A stretch of 64,000 bases of DNA from Streptomyces aurantiacus (GCF_027107535.1 NZ_CP114283.1:5456001-5520000), one strand, 5' to 3'. Numbered from the stretch's first letter, positions 54,063-62,553 are shown. Translations and numbers: made by a program. The notes: generated from the letters alone by a model not told the origin.

Positions 54063-54443
54063 GCGCAGCACAGCCGTGCGCGGCCCGGGGCGGTCAGCCG
54101 CGGACCGCGAGGCCGCGCCTGATGCCGGACACGACGGCACCGAGAACCAGAACGGTCGTTTCGAAGACTCACCGCCATCGCCGGCCCCTGGATGTGACGG
54201 CGCAGAGAGGCCGAGCGATGCCCAAGCTGTCCCCAGCCTTCGTGCGAATCGCCAGGGCCATGCCGCCTGGGGCGTGACGTTCAGGCGGCGGGCCCCTGCG
54301 GCGACCCGACCCGCATCGTTTCGGTGTGACCGCCCCCGGCCGTCCCTGGGCAAGGAGTGACCAGCATGAACACACATGCTGCGCCAGGAGTCGCAGACGC
54401 TTCCGACTGCCGAGCCAGTTCCCCGCTCGCCGCTTCCATCGAC
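54063..54443. other. Intergenic region, no gene seen
   Basis: 381 bases between two convergent genes. A plus-strand frame from 54357 overlaps the minus-strand gene and is rejected. Confidence 0.4.
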
Positions 54444-54986
54444 CTATCCGCCCTGTCCGACGAGCAGTTCAGCCGCCCGGCGGTACGGTTCGGACTGCGC
54501 CTCGGCCAGCTTCCACAGAGCGGGCAGACCGTCCGCCCTCACTCGCTCCGCCGCCCCCTGCTGGCACGCCAGCTCGAAGTCGGCGAGCCGCGTGAAGGAC
54601 TCGTCATGAGCATCTGACGGCCAGGCGGCTGCGGCCTCCAGGGCAAAGTCCAGCCCTTGCGCGGGATCAAGCTCTCGCTGGCCCGGCCGGGTCAGCCCGA
54701 TCGTCACGAATACCAACCTCGTCCAGCCCTCGAAGAAGGCCAGGCCCGGCAGTTCGGCCGGGTATCTGGCGTCCAGAGACCAGTTCTCACCGAACGCCTC
54801 GCTCACCATGCTGTCGTCAAGTTCCTGCCCCTCAAGGGAGGCCACAATGCAGCCCACGCCCGCCGCAACCAGTTCGTAGCGGTCGGACAGTCCCGCCCGG
54901 GCAGCCAACACCCGCGTGGCTCCGCCCAACCGGATGGCCGCGGCGCAGCACAAGCCCTTCCCGGCCGCGTCAGATCTCTCGTCCAC
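54444..54986 (-). CDS. Hypothetical protein
   Basis: About 180 residues, acidic and helical (PGQRELDPAQGLDFALEAAA, AHDESFTRLADFELACQQGA), no family recognised, no membrane helix. The frame is open to a GTG at 55133 that overlaps the upstream GNAT stop, but the first 49 codons of that longer form have low third-position G/C, so GTG 54986 is preferred. Probably cotranscribed with the GNAT gene. Confidence 0.55.
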   Translation of the reverse strand: MDERSDAAGKGLCCAAAIRLGGATRVLAARAGLSDRYELVAAGVGCIVASLEGQELDDSMVSEAFGENWSLDARYPAELPGLAFFEGWTRLVFVTIGLTRPGQRELDPAQGLDFALEAAAAWPSDAHDESFTRLADFELACQQGAAERVRADGLPALWKLAEAQSEPYRRAAELLVGQGG

Positions 54987-55129
54987 GATCTCCCCAGTCT
55001 CACTCGCACTTGGACGGATGGACGAACACTTCGGTGCGGCTGCGAAGCTCTCAACGAACGCCGTTTGGCGATGAGCCTGAGCGTCAGTCGAGGGCGGAAC
55101 AGCCGATCGAGTGTCGATGAGTTTGTACG

Positions 55130-55666
55130 TCACTCAGGCCTGATCGGGGACCGCAGCCCGAGCCACTGCTCGGCGTCCCAGGCCTGGAAACGCTCTACCT
55201 CGGTGAACCCCAGCTTTGACGCGAGGCGCATTGAGCCGACGTTGGCGGTCTGGGTGGTGAGCATTACCTCCTCGCCGGGAAGGACGCCGTCGAACCAGTC
55301 GAGTGCCGCCGCGCACGCCTCGGCGGCGTACCCGCATCCCCACGCCCGTGGCAGGAACAGGTGACCGAGATCGGCCTTCCCCGCGGCAGCCGGGCGACTG
55401 TCCCTCGTTGCTCTCCTGAGCAGGATCTGGCCGATCATCGCCCCGTCGAGATCAACGACGAAACTCCCGGGCCACCGCTCGGGCGCCCCGGGAATCTCGC
55501 GCTCAAGCTCGTCACGCGGCCGGGGACCGCCGAGGTAGGTGTGCACTTCTGGCGACGCCAGCAACTCGATGAATGCCGCGCGGTCCCGGGCCTCGGACTC
55601 ACGGAGTACGAGCCTCTCGGTCCTGATCGGGGCAGGGGGCCAGGCAACAGGTCCGAGCTCAGTCAT
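55130..55666 (-). CDS. GNAT N-acetyltransferase (RimJ/RimL-like)
   Basis: 178 residues: PIRTERLVLRESEARDRAAF start, GSFVVDLDGAMIGQILLRRA, LFLPRAWGCGYAAEACAAAL acetyl-CoA loop and TANVGSMRLASKLGFTEVER closing motif, all typical. Acceptor unknown. ATG 55666 fits the family; an upstream open extension (NNTPFVSDVWSDDLGPTAEP) has moderate codon bias and may be leftover of another gene. Downstream neighbour on the same strand is the hypothetical gene. Confidence 0.87.
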   Translation of the reverse strand: MTELGPVAWPPAPIRTERLVLRESEARDRAAFIELLASPEVHTYLGGPRPRDELEREIPGAPERWPGSFVVDLDGAMIGQILLRRATRDSRPAAAGKADLGHLFLPRAWGCGYAAEACAAALDWFDGVLPGEEVMLTTQTANVGSMRLASKLGFTEVERFQAWDAEQWLGLRSPIRPE

Positions 55667-56360
55667 GCCGGCCAGCCAATCAGCAGGCTCGGCAGTTGGC
55701 CCGAGGTCGTCCGACCAGACGTCGGAGACGAAGGGTGTGTTGTTGGGCCGCCCTCCAAGTGCCACAACTGCAAGCGCACCAGGGGAAACGGCCTCCACCA
55801 CTGGGTCGCCCACCGGCTGAGCTCTCGCATCTGAGCTTGTTCTCCAACTCTGTTCGGCACATCCGTCTGCCCTGCCAAAGGGTTGGCAGTTTCGCACGCC
55901 TGTGACCCCACGCGAGCGGAGACGGTGTGCGCATCCGGCCTGCCAGTTCGTGAGCTGACTGCCGTAGACCCTGCCCGGCCCCCCACCCCACTTCCACGCT
56001 CCCGCCATGGCGCGTCTACGGAGCCATGGCGAGCCAAGGGCGTCAGCTGCGCACCAAAAGAGGCCCTGCCCCGACCCTCTCTCCCTGCCGTAGAGCAGAG
56101 CCCTCTCCCTTCGGAGGTCATCACGTCCACGTCGTTCCGGAGAATCGGCCACGACACCGTTCGCCGAGCACATCGGACGGTCCGGTGACCTGCGCATTTA
56201 CGTCCCCAACTCCACATTGGCACCGCCAGCGAAGACTTCGACGCCAATTAGACTCCCCATGGCGCCACTCGTGTGCCATGATGGTGCCACCAGAAGCGCA
56301 CCTCTCAGTTCGGAGGCGAGGGCGCGCGTTTGTCGCGGTGAATATTCAAAGGGGCGGATC
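55667..56360. other. Intergenic region with repeated half-sites before the GtrA-like gene
   Basis: 694 bases with no supported gene. Near the right end it holds ATGGCGCCA (56259-56267), ATGGTGCCA (56281-56289, preceded by GTGTGCCAT), and the perfect palindrome TGAATATTCA (56339-56348) next to the ribosome binding site of the following gene. Confidence 0.45.
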
Positions 56361-56885
56361 ATGGAGACAGTGCAGAGCCGGCGACAGACGGCACCCGGCG
56401 CCTTCGCTGCCTTCGCCCGTTTCGTGTTGTGCGGTGGCGGGGTGGGGCTCGCTTCCAGCTTTGCCGTGGCGGCACTCGCATCCTGGATTCCCTGGGCGCT
56501 GGCCAATGCCGCGGTCACGGTCGCTTCCACGCTCCTGGCAACCGAGCTGCACGCCCGCTTCACTTTCGGCGCAGGCGGGCGGGCGACCCGGCGCCAGCAT
56601 GTGCAATCGGCCGGGTCCGCGGCCGCCGCCTACACGATGACCTGCCTGGCGATGCTCGTCCTGCAGCAACTCACCGCGACGCCCGGCGCGGTAGTCGAAC
56701 AGGCCGTCTACCTGTCCGCCTCCGCACTCGCCGGCATCGCACGCTTCGCGGTGCTGCGCCTCGTCGTCTTCGCACAGAACCGACCCCAGACCGCCCCCGC
56801 CATGCCCGCCACCCGGTCCGTCCACGCCGGCGTTACCTGCGTCCCGGCACCGCGTCACGCCGCGGCGCTCTGCCACGCCGCCTGA
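56361..56885 (+). CDS. GtrA-like membrane protein
   Basis: 174 residues with four membrane helices (FARFVLCGGGVGLASSFAVA, NAAVTVASTLLATELHARF, YTMTCLAMLVLQQL, VYLSASALAGIARFAVLRLV) and the GtrA-type start (RFVLCGGGVGL) and end (RFAVLRLVVFA). GtrA proteins flip or transfer undecaprenyl-linked sugars for cell-surface glycosylation. A basic, Ala-rich tail is extra. AAGGGG precedes ATG 56361. Confidence 0.8.
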   Translation: METVQSRRQTAPGAFAAFARFVLCGGGVGLASSFAVAALASWIPWALANAAVTVASTLLATELHARFTFGAGGRATRRQHVQSAGSAAAAYTMTCLAMLVLQQLTATPGAVVEQAVYLSASALAGIARFAVLRLVVFAQNRPQTAPAMPATRSVHAGVTCVPAPRHAAALCHAA

Positions 56886-57217
56886 CCACCCATTACGTCG
56901 GACGGTTCCGCCGGGATGCTCAGCACGCCACCGAGGCCAGCGCGGCCGCCACCGTTCCCCCTACCGAAGAGGCAGAGGCAGATCAGCGCGTCCAGCCCAA
57001 CACTTACCGAGCAACTCCCAGTGAGGGCTCTGAGGGCTCCCGCTATTACGGCTGTGACGGTGCGACGGCATTGATCCAGTCCGCGACGGTGACGACATCC
57101 GCCCACTGCGGGAACAGCTTCGCTCAACCTCGGTGACGCCCCATCGGAGTGGGCCAGGAACCCTTCCCGTGCTTCGGGTCGTGGGTGACCGCGAAGGGCA
57201 TCCGATTCACCTGCTGG
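56886..57217. other. Intergenic region, no gene seen
   Basis: 332 bases between convergent genes; no supported frame or hairpin. Confidence 0.4.
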
Positions 57218-57697
57218 TCAGTTCGCCGCACTGGCGAACATGCCGGGCTCGTACGAACCCCCCGGATTGTGCACGATCACGTTCATCCGGGTGGCCGCGT
57301 TGATCAGGGAGACCAGACATACCAGCGCACCGACCTGGTCGTCGTCGTAGTGCTTGCGTACCTCTGCCCAGGTCTCGTCGGACACGCCGTGGTCGCCGAG
57401 TCGGGTGCCCTCCTCGGTGAGCCGCAGCGCAGCCCGTTCGGCCTCGGTGAACACGGTGCTGTGCCGCCAGGCGGCGACGAGGCTGAGCCGGACTGCGGTT
57501 TCACCGGCGGCCGTGGCCTCCTTGGTGTGGGCGTCGACGCAGAGGCCGCAGCCGTTGATCTGGCCGACCCGCAACTGCACCAGTTCCCGCAGGGGCTTCG
57601 GAAGCGTGGACCCTTCCAGGGCCAACGAGGTGTTGTAGAACCGCTTGGCGACCTTCGCGGCCGTCGGGCTGTCGAACAGGTTGAAACGGGGTTCCAT
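57218..57697 (-). CDS. Carboxymuconolactone decarboxylase/AhpD-family protein (ECF41 partner)
   Basis: 159 residues with the AhpD-like motif C-x2-C-x3-H (Cys50, Cys53, His57 in INGCGLCVDAHTKEA) that serves redox chemistry in this family. Helical throughout. GAGGAC precedes ATG 57697. It is divergent from an ECF41 sigma factor, the standard arrangement where the sigma factor drives this gene; a matching promoter lies upstream. Confidence 0.9.
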   Translation of the reverse strand: MEPRFNLFDSPTAAKVAKRFYNTSLALEGSTLPKPLRELVQLRVGQINGCGLCVDAHTKEATAAGETAVRLSLVAAWRHSTVFTEAERAALRLTEEGTRLGDHGVSDETWAEVRKHYDDDQVGALVCLVSLINAATRMNVIVHNPGGSYEPGMFASAAN

Positions 57698-57747
57698 GAC
57701 GTCGTCCTCACTCGTGGTGTTGCTTGCCGCCGACTGGACGAACACAA

Positions 57748-57774
57748 GATGCCGACGGCCTGATCCTTGTGACG
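57748..57774 (-). promoter_or_regulatory. ECF41-type promoter for the CMD/AhpD gene
   Basis: On the minus strand CGTCACA (57768-57774), 16-base spacer, CATC (57748-57751): one base off in each box from the ECF41 consensus TGTCACA-N16-CGTC. Its distance to the gene is suitable. Confidence 0.65.
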
Positions 57775-57808
57775 GCGCGGTGATGTGGCGTGTGTCACTG
57801 GTCTCAGG

Positions 57809-57835
57809 TGTCACAGGTCGGTGAGGGCCGGCGTC
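57809..57835 (+). promoter_or_regulatory. ECF41-type promoter for the sigma factor gene
   Basis: TGTCACA (57809-57815), 16-base spacer, CGTC (57832-57835), an exact match to the published ECF41 consensus, 43 bases before the sigma start, so the sigma factor probably drives itself. Confidence 0.78.
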
Positions 57836-57877
57836 TGGTGTACGGCGCAGTCGAGAGCGACCGAGCAGGAGCTGACG

Positions 57878-58822
57878 ATGAACGACCGCACTATGAGCGA
57901 CCGTGCAACGGACACATCCGAACCGATCTGTCGTGGCGATCTCATGGACAGGGTCACCCGGGTGTTCGTCGCCCACCGCAATCTGCTGTTCACCGTCGCC
58001 TACGAAATGCTCGGCTCGGCCGCCGACGCCGAGGATGTCCTGCAGGAGACCTGGCTGCGATGGGCGGGCGTCGATATCGACGCTGTGCGGGATCAGCGTG
58101 CGTATCTGGTCCGGATCACCACCCGGCAGGCTTTGAGTCATCTGCGCACGCTCGGTCGACGTAAAGAGTCCTACCTCGGCCCCTGGCTGCCTGAACCGCT
58201 ACTGACCGCGCCCGACGTGGCCGAGGACGTCGAGTTGGCCGACAGCGTCTCGATGGCGGTGCTGCTGGTGCTGGAGACCCTCGCCCCGACGGAGCGAGCG
58301 GTCTTCGTACTGCGCGAGGTGTTCGGCCTGGCCCACGACGAGATCTCCGAAGCTGTCGGCAAGAGCCCCGCCGCGGTCCGCCAGATCGCCCACCGGGCAC
58401 GGACCCACGTCGCCGAGCGCAGACCACACGGGGTCGCATCCGCTGCCGAGACCCGCCGCACCGTCGAGGCGTTCCAACGGGCGGTCGAAACGGGCGACCT
58501 GCAGCGCCTGCTCGACGTCCTCGCGCCGGACGTCGTCCTGCTGACCGACGGAGGCGGAGTCGTGCAGGCCGCACTGGCGCCCGTCTTGGGGGCCGCCCAA
58601 GTGGCCCACGTGCTGGGCAGGATCGCCGGCGCGATGTCGCTTCAGCCGACGCAGGTCAACGGCGACCTGGCGCTGATCGTCCGACTGGGCGGTGACATCG
58701 ACGGTGGCATCGACACCGTTCTGGCGATGCGCATCGAAGACGGCCTCATCACCGGGCTCTACGCCGTGCGCAACCCCGAGAAGCTGTCGCGTCTGGACCA
58801 GGAGACCACGCTGCGCCGCTGA
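57878..58822 (+). CDS. ECF41-family sigma factor with SnoaL-like C-terminal domain (SigJ type)
   Basis: 314 residues. Region 2 (RVTRVFVAHRNLLFTVAYEM, AEDVLQETWLRWAG), region 4 (LAPTERAVFVLREVFGLAHD, EISEAVGKSPAAVRQIAHRA), then a fused C-terminal domain of about 110 residues with SnoaL/NTF2-like fold (VDVLAPD-type start, LITGLYAVRNPEKL end) that in ECF41 factors replaces a separate anti-sigma factor. AGGAG precedes ATG 57878. Divergent gene encodes its usual CMD-family target. Confidence 0.92.
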   Translation: MNDRTMSDRATDTSEPICRGDLMDRVTRVFVAHRNLLFTVAYEMLGSAADAEDVLQETWLRWAGVDIDAVRDQRAYLVRITTRQALSHLRTLGRRKESYLGPWLPEPLLTAPDVAEDVELADSVSMAVLLVLETLAPTERAVFVLREVFGLAHDEISEAVGKSPAAVRQIAHRARTHVAERRPHGVASAAETRRTVEAFQRAVETGDLQRLLDVLAPDVVLLTDGGGVVQAALAPVLGAAQVAHVLGRIAGAMSLQPTQVNGDLALIVRLGGDIDGGIDTVLAMRIEDGLITGLYAVRNPEKLSRLDQETTLRR

Positions 58823-59036
58823 GCCCGAGACTTGGCGGAAGTAGCGCCCTTCCTGCACGGACAGCCTCATCGACGGTCTCGTCCGCCGGAAGTGATCCGA
58901 GGGATTCGGCCGCATGTAGCCGACGCACGAGGGGTGTTGTCCGGCGTTGCCGTCTGGGTGCATCCAGACATGGGGGTGGGGCAGAAACCTTCGCGTACGC
59001 CCTGACCGGGCGAGCCTGAGCGCAGTTGAGGAGACG

Positions 59037-59405
59037 GTGACCGACAACCAGAAGACCGACCGGTCAGACCGGCTCGCGGTCGATTGCGCGGTGGTCGACG
59101 GCATCCGTGTCGTGACCGTGCGGGGCGAGATCGACCAGGACGTGAAGGACGCCCTCGGAAGGGCTCTGACGTCCAAGGAAGGCGCGGTGCCGCCTCTTCG
59201 AGTCGTTGCGGATCTCAGCGGTGTGACGTTCATGGACTCCAGCGGGATCAACGTCTTCGTCGCCGCTCACAGGCACGTGCGGGACGTCCAGGGGTGGCTG
59301 CGCATCGCAGGAGCCCAAGAGCCCGTCATGCGTGTGCTGCAGATTGTCGGCCTCGACTCGGTGGTTGCCTGCCACCCGACGACCGAGCAGGCACTGAACG
59401 CCTGA
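59037..59405 (+). CDS. STAS-domain anti-sigma factor antagonist
   Basis: 122 residues: RVVTVRGEIDQDVKDALGRA, then VVADLSGVTFMDSSGINVFV with the phosphorylatable serine pair at 68-69, then RIAGAQEPVMRVLQIVGLD. This is the SpoIIAA/RsbV pattern: unphosphorylated, it frees a sigma factor from an RsbW-type anti-sigma kinase. No kinase gene is adjacent. GAGGAGAC precedes GTG 59037. Confidence 0.9.
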   Translation: MTDNQKTDRSDRLAVDCAVVDGIRVVTVRGEIDQDVKDALGRALTSKEGAVPPLRVVADLSGVTFMDSSGINVFVAAHRHVRDVQGWLRIAGAQEPVMRVLQIVGLDSVVACHPTTEQALNA

Positions 59406-59537
59406 CTGCCGCGGCACGGCCCGCCCGGCGCCGACTGCCGGGAAGCAAGCCGGGCACCCGGCGTGCTCGGTCCGCAGGCTGAGCAGGCAGGGGAAGTGCA
59501 AGCCATCTAAGGAAAAGGCCAGTTGACGGGCAGGCCC

Positions 59538-60383
59538 TCAGACCTGGACGCGTCGGATGTCGATGTTGCCGTGCCGGGTACGGGCGCGGACCTCCACGGT
59601 CTCCTCGCTGCTGTCCGGACTCTTCGACATGGTGAGGGTGTTGCGTACCTGGCCGGAACTCGAACTGACGTCGAGATACGCGGCCGTGCCCTCGCGGATG
59701 CCGACATCGATGGCGCCGTGGGCGGTTTCCAACCGGACGATGCCGCGGACCGCCTCGTCCACCCGCAGGGCCCCGTGGGCGGTGGTGGCAGTCACCGAGC
59801 CCTCCGCATGACCGATGCTGATGTCACCGGCGGCGCCGCTCACCCGCAGTTCTCCGGCCGCGGTGCCGACCGTCGTCGTGCCGTGCGAGTTCTTCAGCAC
59901 GGCGGGGCCCTCCACCAGGCCCACGCGCAGACTGCCGGTACTGGTGGTGATCTCTGCCGTGCCCTCGATACGGTCCACGGTCACCGAGCCGTGCGACGCA
60001 GTCACCTGCAGTCGAGCGGTCGTCTCCAGGCGCACGTCACCCGACGAGGTCTTCACCCGGACCTCACCGAGCCGGCCCTCACCCACCACCTGGACCCCAC
60101 CGCCACTCATGTCGATCCTCGAGCCCGTGGGCAGTTCGACCGTCACCTCCACAGCGCCGGCACGGCCCACGCGAAAACGCTGGGCGGACGTCCTGACAGC
60201 CAGCGCGCCGCCCGCACAGGTGACCTCACACTGGTCGGCCGCCCGGACATCCGGCTCCTTCTTCGGATCGCGGGGCCGCACCTCGACCACCGTCTCAGGG
60301 CGGTCACCCGCGATGAACCGGACGGCACCGGCCTCCACATGCACGGTGGCTGAAATCGGTTCGGGAGTATCGAAAGAAGGCAT
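59538..60383 (-). CDS. DUF4097-family beta-solenoid protein
   Basis: 281 residues made of repeated short beta turns (VKTSSGDVRLETTARLQVTA, GSVTVDRIEGTAEITTSTGS, LRVGLVEGPAVLKNSHGTTT, RLETAHGAIDVGI), the DUF4097/DUF4098 pattern of putative adhesin-like beta helices. No signal peptide, so it is probably cytoplasmic. GAGGAC lies upstream of ATG 60383. Eighty-two bases downstream of the RHH gene, same strand, so likely one operon; this pairing is common in Streptomyces. Confidence 0.85.
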   Translation of the reverse strand: MPSFDTPEPISATVHVEAGAVRFIAGDRPETVVEVRPRDPKKEPDVRAADQCEVTCAGGALAVRTSAQRFRVGRAGAVEVTVELPTGSRIDMSGGGVQVVGEGRLGEVRVKTSSGDVRLETTARLQVTASHGSVTVDRIEGTAEITTSTGSLRVGLVEGPAVLKNSHGTTTVGTAAGELRVSGAAGDISIGHAEGSVTATTAHGALRVDEAVRGIVRLETAHGAIDVGIREGTAAYLDVSSSSGQVRNTLTMSKSPDSSEETVEVRARTRHGNIDIRRVQV

Positions 60384-60465
60384 GACCGCCCCGTCCTCAC
60401 AGTTCCTAGGGTTCTGCCCGCCCGCGGGAAACGATGCGGGTGACGCTGCACCGGCGCAGTCGCAG

Positions 60466-60993
60466 CTACCGCACCCAGCCCGTAACGCTCTGCCCGGCAG
60501 CGTGGACCTGGTCCGCCGCACGGGACCGGCCGCCCCCATCGACTGCCGCCGACACCGCTCTCACCAGCCACGCGTTCACCGACAAGCCCTCACCGGCTGC
60601 GGCCTCCTCGGCACGAGACTTGAGATGCGCCGGCAGACGCAGATTGACGCGGGCAGTGCCGCCCTCCTCACCCTCACCCGCTGCAGGAGCAGCAACCGGC
60701 ACCCGGAGCGATTCGGCGTACCCGCCCCGCTCCTCACCGCCATCACCGCGAGACGGCAGCGTCACCACGAAATCGGGTTCGATCCCTCGCAGCCGCACAT
60801 CAACCGAACCGGGTGCCAGATCACGGGTGACCTCGCCCATCGCGGCGGACAGCACGTTCAGCAACGTCAGCCGGGCTGCCGACTCCAAAGGAGCCGTCAG
60901 CCGCTCCGCCAGCTCACGAGCATCATCCCCACCGGCCTCGGCGGCCACCGCAAGTTCCCGGCGGAGAGCTTCCACATACGGCGCAAGATCCAT
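60466..60993 (-). CDS. RHH (HicB/Arc-like) DNA-binding protein
   Basis: 175 residues. C-terminal ribbon-helix-helix: RVNLRLPAHLKSRAEEAAAG then EGLSVNAWLVRAVSAAVD. N-terminal half is helical (LAPYVEALRRELAVAAEAGG) with a beta segment (VDVRLRGIEPDFVVTLPS). Annotated in many Streptomyces as a HicB-family antitoxin, but no HicA-like toxin lies here; it more likely represses its own operon with the DUF4097 gene. A 19-base palindrome overlaps its promoter. Confidence 0.8.
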   Translation of the reverse strand: MDLAPYVEALRRELAVAAEAGGDDARELAERLTAPLESAARLTLLNVLSAAMGEVTRDLAPGSVDVRLRGIEPDFVVTLPSRGDGGEERGGYAESLRVPVAAPAAGEGEEGGTARVNLRLPAHLKSRAEEAAAGEGLSVNAWLVRAVSAAVDGGGRSRAADQVHAAGQSVTGWVR

Positions 60994-61003
60994 GACGGCA
61001 TTC

Positions 61004-61022
61004 TGGCACCATTATGGCGCCA
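61004..61022 (-). promoter_or_regulatory. Palindromic operator over the RHH promoter
   Basis: TGGCACCATTATGGCGCCA: nine-base arms with one mismatch around a single central base, ending 11 bases before the RHH start. On the minus strand it contains CATAAT, a fitting -10 element. Autoregulation by the RHH protein is the simplest reading. Confidence 0.65.
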
Positions 61023-61203
61023 CATGCAAGCCTGAATGGCACACGATGCGCCTAGGTCATCGCCACCAAGAGCGCCTCACCTCAGGCATCCCGCGGGGCC
61101 AACGAGTAACCCGCACAGAGCGCGACCCCACTCCACTGACACACCATCGGACTCCACCGACCGCACTGCGGGAGCGCCGACCGGGGGCCGCGCTTGCGGC
61201 AAC

Positions 61204-61371
61204 TCAGCGGCGACCGCGCTTCTTCTGCTCGATCCAAACGACCGGAGTACTCACACCGAGTATCACCAACAAGAGCAGAACGAATACGGAGCTTCCAACG
61301 AAAATCGACACCACAAAGCCAATGAAAGCCACCAAAATTGCAATACTCGCCCAAAATTCACGATTACTCAC
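61204..61371 (-). CDS. Small AT-rich membrane protein
   Basis: 55 residues from GTG 61371 (GGGGGG five bases upstream): VSNREFW, then two hydrophobic stretches (ASIAILVAFIGFVVSIFVG and SVFVLLLLVILGVSTPVVW) and a basic end EQKKRGRR. Codons use A/T in the third position far more than neighbours (many ATT, TTT, GTT, AGT), so it looks recently acquired from a lower-G+C source. No family recognised. It lies next to remnants of two other genes. Confidence 0.6.
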   Translation of the reverse strand: MSNREFWASIAILVAFIGFVVSIFVGSSVFVLLLLVILGVSTPVVWIEQKKRGRR

Positions 61372-61499
61372 AAGCCCCCCAAAGCCAAGCCCGTGCCTTG
61401 GCATTGCTGGTCGAGCGGCCTCCAGCGGGAATACGGCAAGTGCGCCAGGGAGTGCAGTGCAGCCTATTACGCGGTCGAACGCTCACCTCACCACCCACA

Positions 61500-61729
61500 G
61501 GAGCCCTCGCCCTGACTACTGCCCCGCGAGTGTCGGAGACTTGGATACAGGTGAAGGGATGCATGACCGGGCCTGCCATCAGGACCGTGTCCACGTTGTG
61601 GGGATGCGCCGCCGTGACCACAGCAGCGATCGGGTCGCGTTCGACGGTGAGGCAGTTGATGTTCTCCAGGCGGAGCGGGATGACATCGGCCTGCTTGCCA
61701 GGACGCAGTGAACCGACGCGGTCGGTCAT
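61500..61729 (-). pseudogene. Amidohydrolase C-terminal remnant
   Basis: The frame reads MTDRVGSLRPGKQADVIPLR, DPIAAVVTAAHPHNVDTVLM, AGPVMHPF: the final strands of an ATZ/TRZ-like amidohydrolase (GSL-x-PGKxAD and NVDTV motifs). The metal-binding TIM-barrel part is absent, and the frame runs on into unrelated sequence. It cannot be an active enzyme. Confidence 0.7.
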
Positions 61730-61827
61730 CCCCCGTGCGGCCGCACTCCGTGCAGCAGGACAAGCGCGGTGGCGCAGTGGGCAACATCCAGATCAGCGGG
61801 TCCCCAGGACGCCTCCACCCAGTCCAT
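61726..61827 (-). pseudogene. Phosphotransferase (APH-family) remnant
   Basis: A short minus-strand stretch reads MDWVEASWGPADLDVAHCAT then ALVLLHGVRPHGG and stops. This is the Mg-binding region of aminoglycoside/choline-kinase-type phosphotransferases (DWxxxxxGPxxxDVAH). The rest of the enzyme is missing on both sides; it abuts the amidohydrolase remnant in another frame. Confidence 0.6.
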
Positions 61828-61929
61828 GGCACCGTTCTCTCCTTCAGCCATGGCAACAGCCTGATGATCGGGAAGGAGCGGTCACGACGGTCTGGTCTCT
61901 GACTGGTCTCGCGGGCCACGATGGGTGCC

Positions 61930-62553
61930 ATGACGATTGACGGCTCGTGGTCGATGATCGAGAGCTGGTTGTCCGAGCACGCACCGGGCACGTACGCCTC
62001 GTTGCCCCCTGCCGCGGACTCCGACACGGTACGCGCGGCGGAACGCCGGTGCGGGCCCGTGTTTCCCGAGGAGGTGGTGGCATCCCTGCGCCGCCATGAC
62101 GGTTCCGGAGAGTTCCTGCTACCCGGCAACTACCGCTTGTCCGGCGCAGCCGAGATCGCCAAGGGCTACGCGTGGTGGACGGGGTCGCAGCAGCGGGATG
62201 TTCCCGAGGAACTGCGCTATTGGCGTTCATCCTGGTTGCCTCTCGCCCACGATGGTGCAGGGGGTTCCCTCTTCGTCGAGATGGCACGGGGCGACCGGCG
62301 CGGGTGCATCGGTACGCATGCCCACGGGGATGGTGGACAGTTCGTCGACCTCCCCCACTACGCCTCGCTGCGAGCCCTGCTCAACTGGGCCGCGCAGGCC
62401 CTGTCCGACGGCTCTGCCGCGGATGTCCTGGACTACGTGCTCGTCACGGACGAACAAGGGTCCTTCTCCTGGCAGGACGCGGACGCAGAAGAGGACGGCG
62501 CGCCGGTGAGCTGGGACATGGCAGCCCTGGAGCACCGATACGGCGAGCTCTGA
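61930..62553 (+). CDS. SMI1/KNR4 (SUKH) family protein
   Basis: 207 residues of the SUKH fold: WSMIESWLSEHAPGTYASLP, RAAERRCGPVFPEEVVASLR, HDGSGEFLLPGNYRLSGAAE, then WLPLAHDGAGGSLFVEMARG with the hallmark W-x-P-[I/L]-x-x-D/H-G-x-G. SUKH proteins often act as immunity proteins against polymorphic toxins, or as general binding proteins. No toxin gene is seen beside it. ATG 61930 is preferred over an ATG three codons upstream. Confidence 0.87.
   Translation: MTIDGSWSMIESWLSEHAPGTYASLPPAADSDTVRAAERRCGPVFPEEVVASLRRHDGSGEFLLPGNYRLSGAAEIAKGYAWWTGSQQRDVPEELRYWRSSWLPLAHDGAGGSLFVEMARGDRRGCIGTHAHGDGGQFVDLPHYASLRALLNWAAQALSDGSAADVLDYVLVTDEQGSFSWQDADAEEDGAPVSWDMAALEHRYGEL

Noticed and set aside
54357..54617. 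86-codon plus-strand frame
   Set aside because: Overlaps the minus-strand hypothetical gene, whose codon bias is better, and has no family likeness.
55663..56247. 194-codon minus-strand frame in the gap before the GtrA-like gene
   Set aside because: Composition is that of a random G+C-rich frame; no start signal or conserved motif.
60466..60993. HicAB toxin-antitoxin module
   Set aside because: The RHH protein is HicB-like only in its DNA-binding part, and no small HicA-type toxin frame lies on either side.
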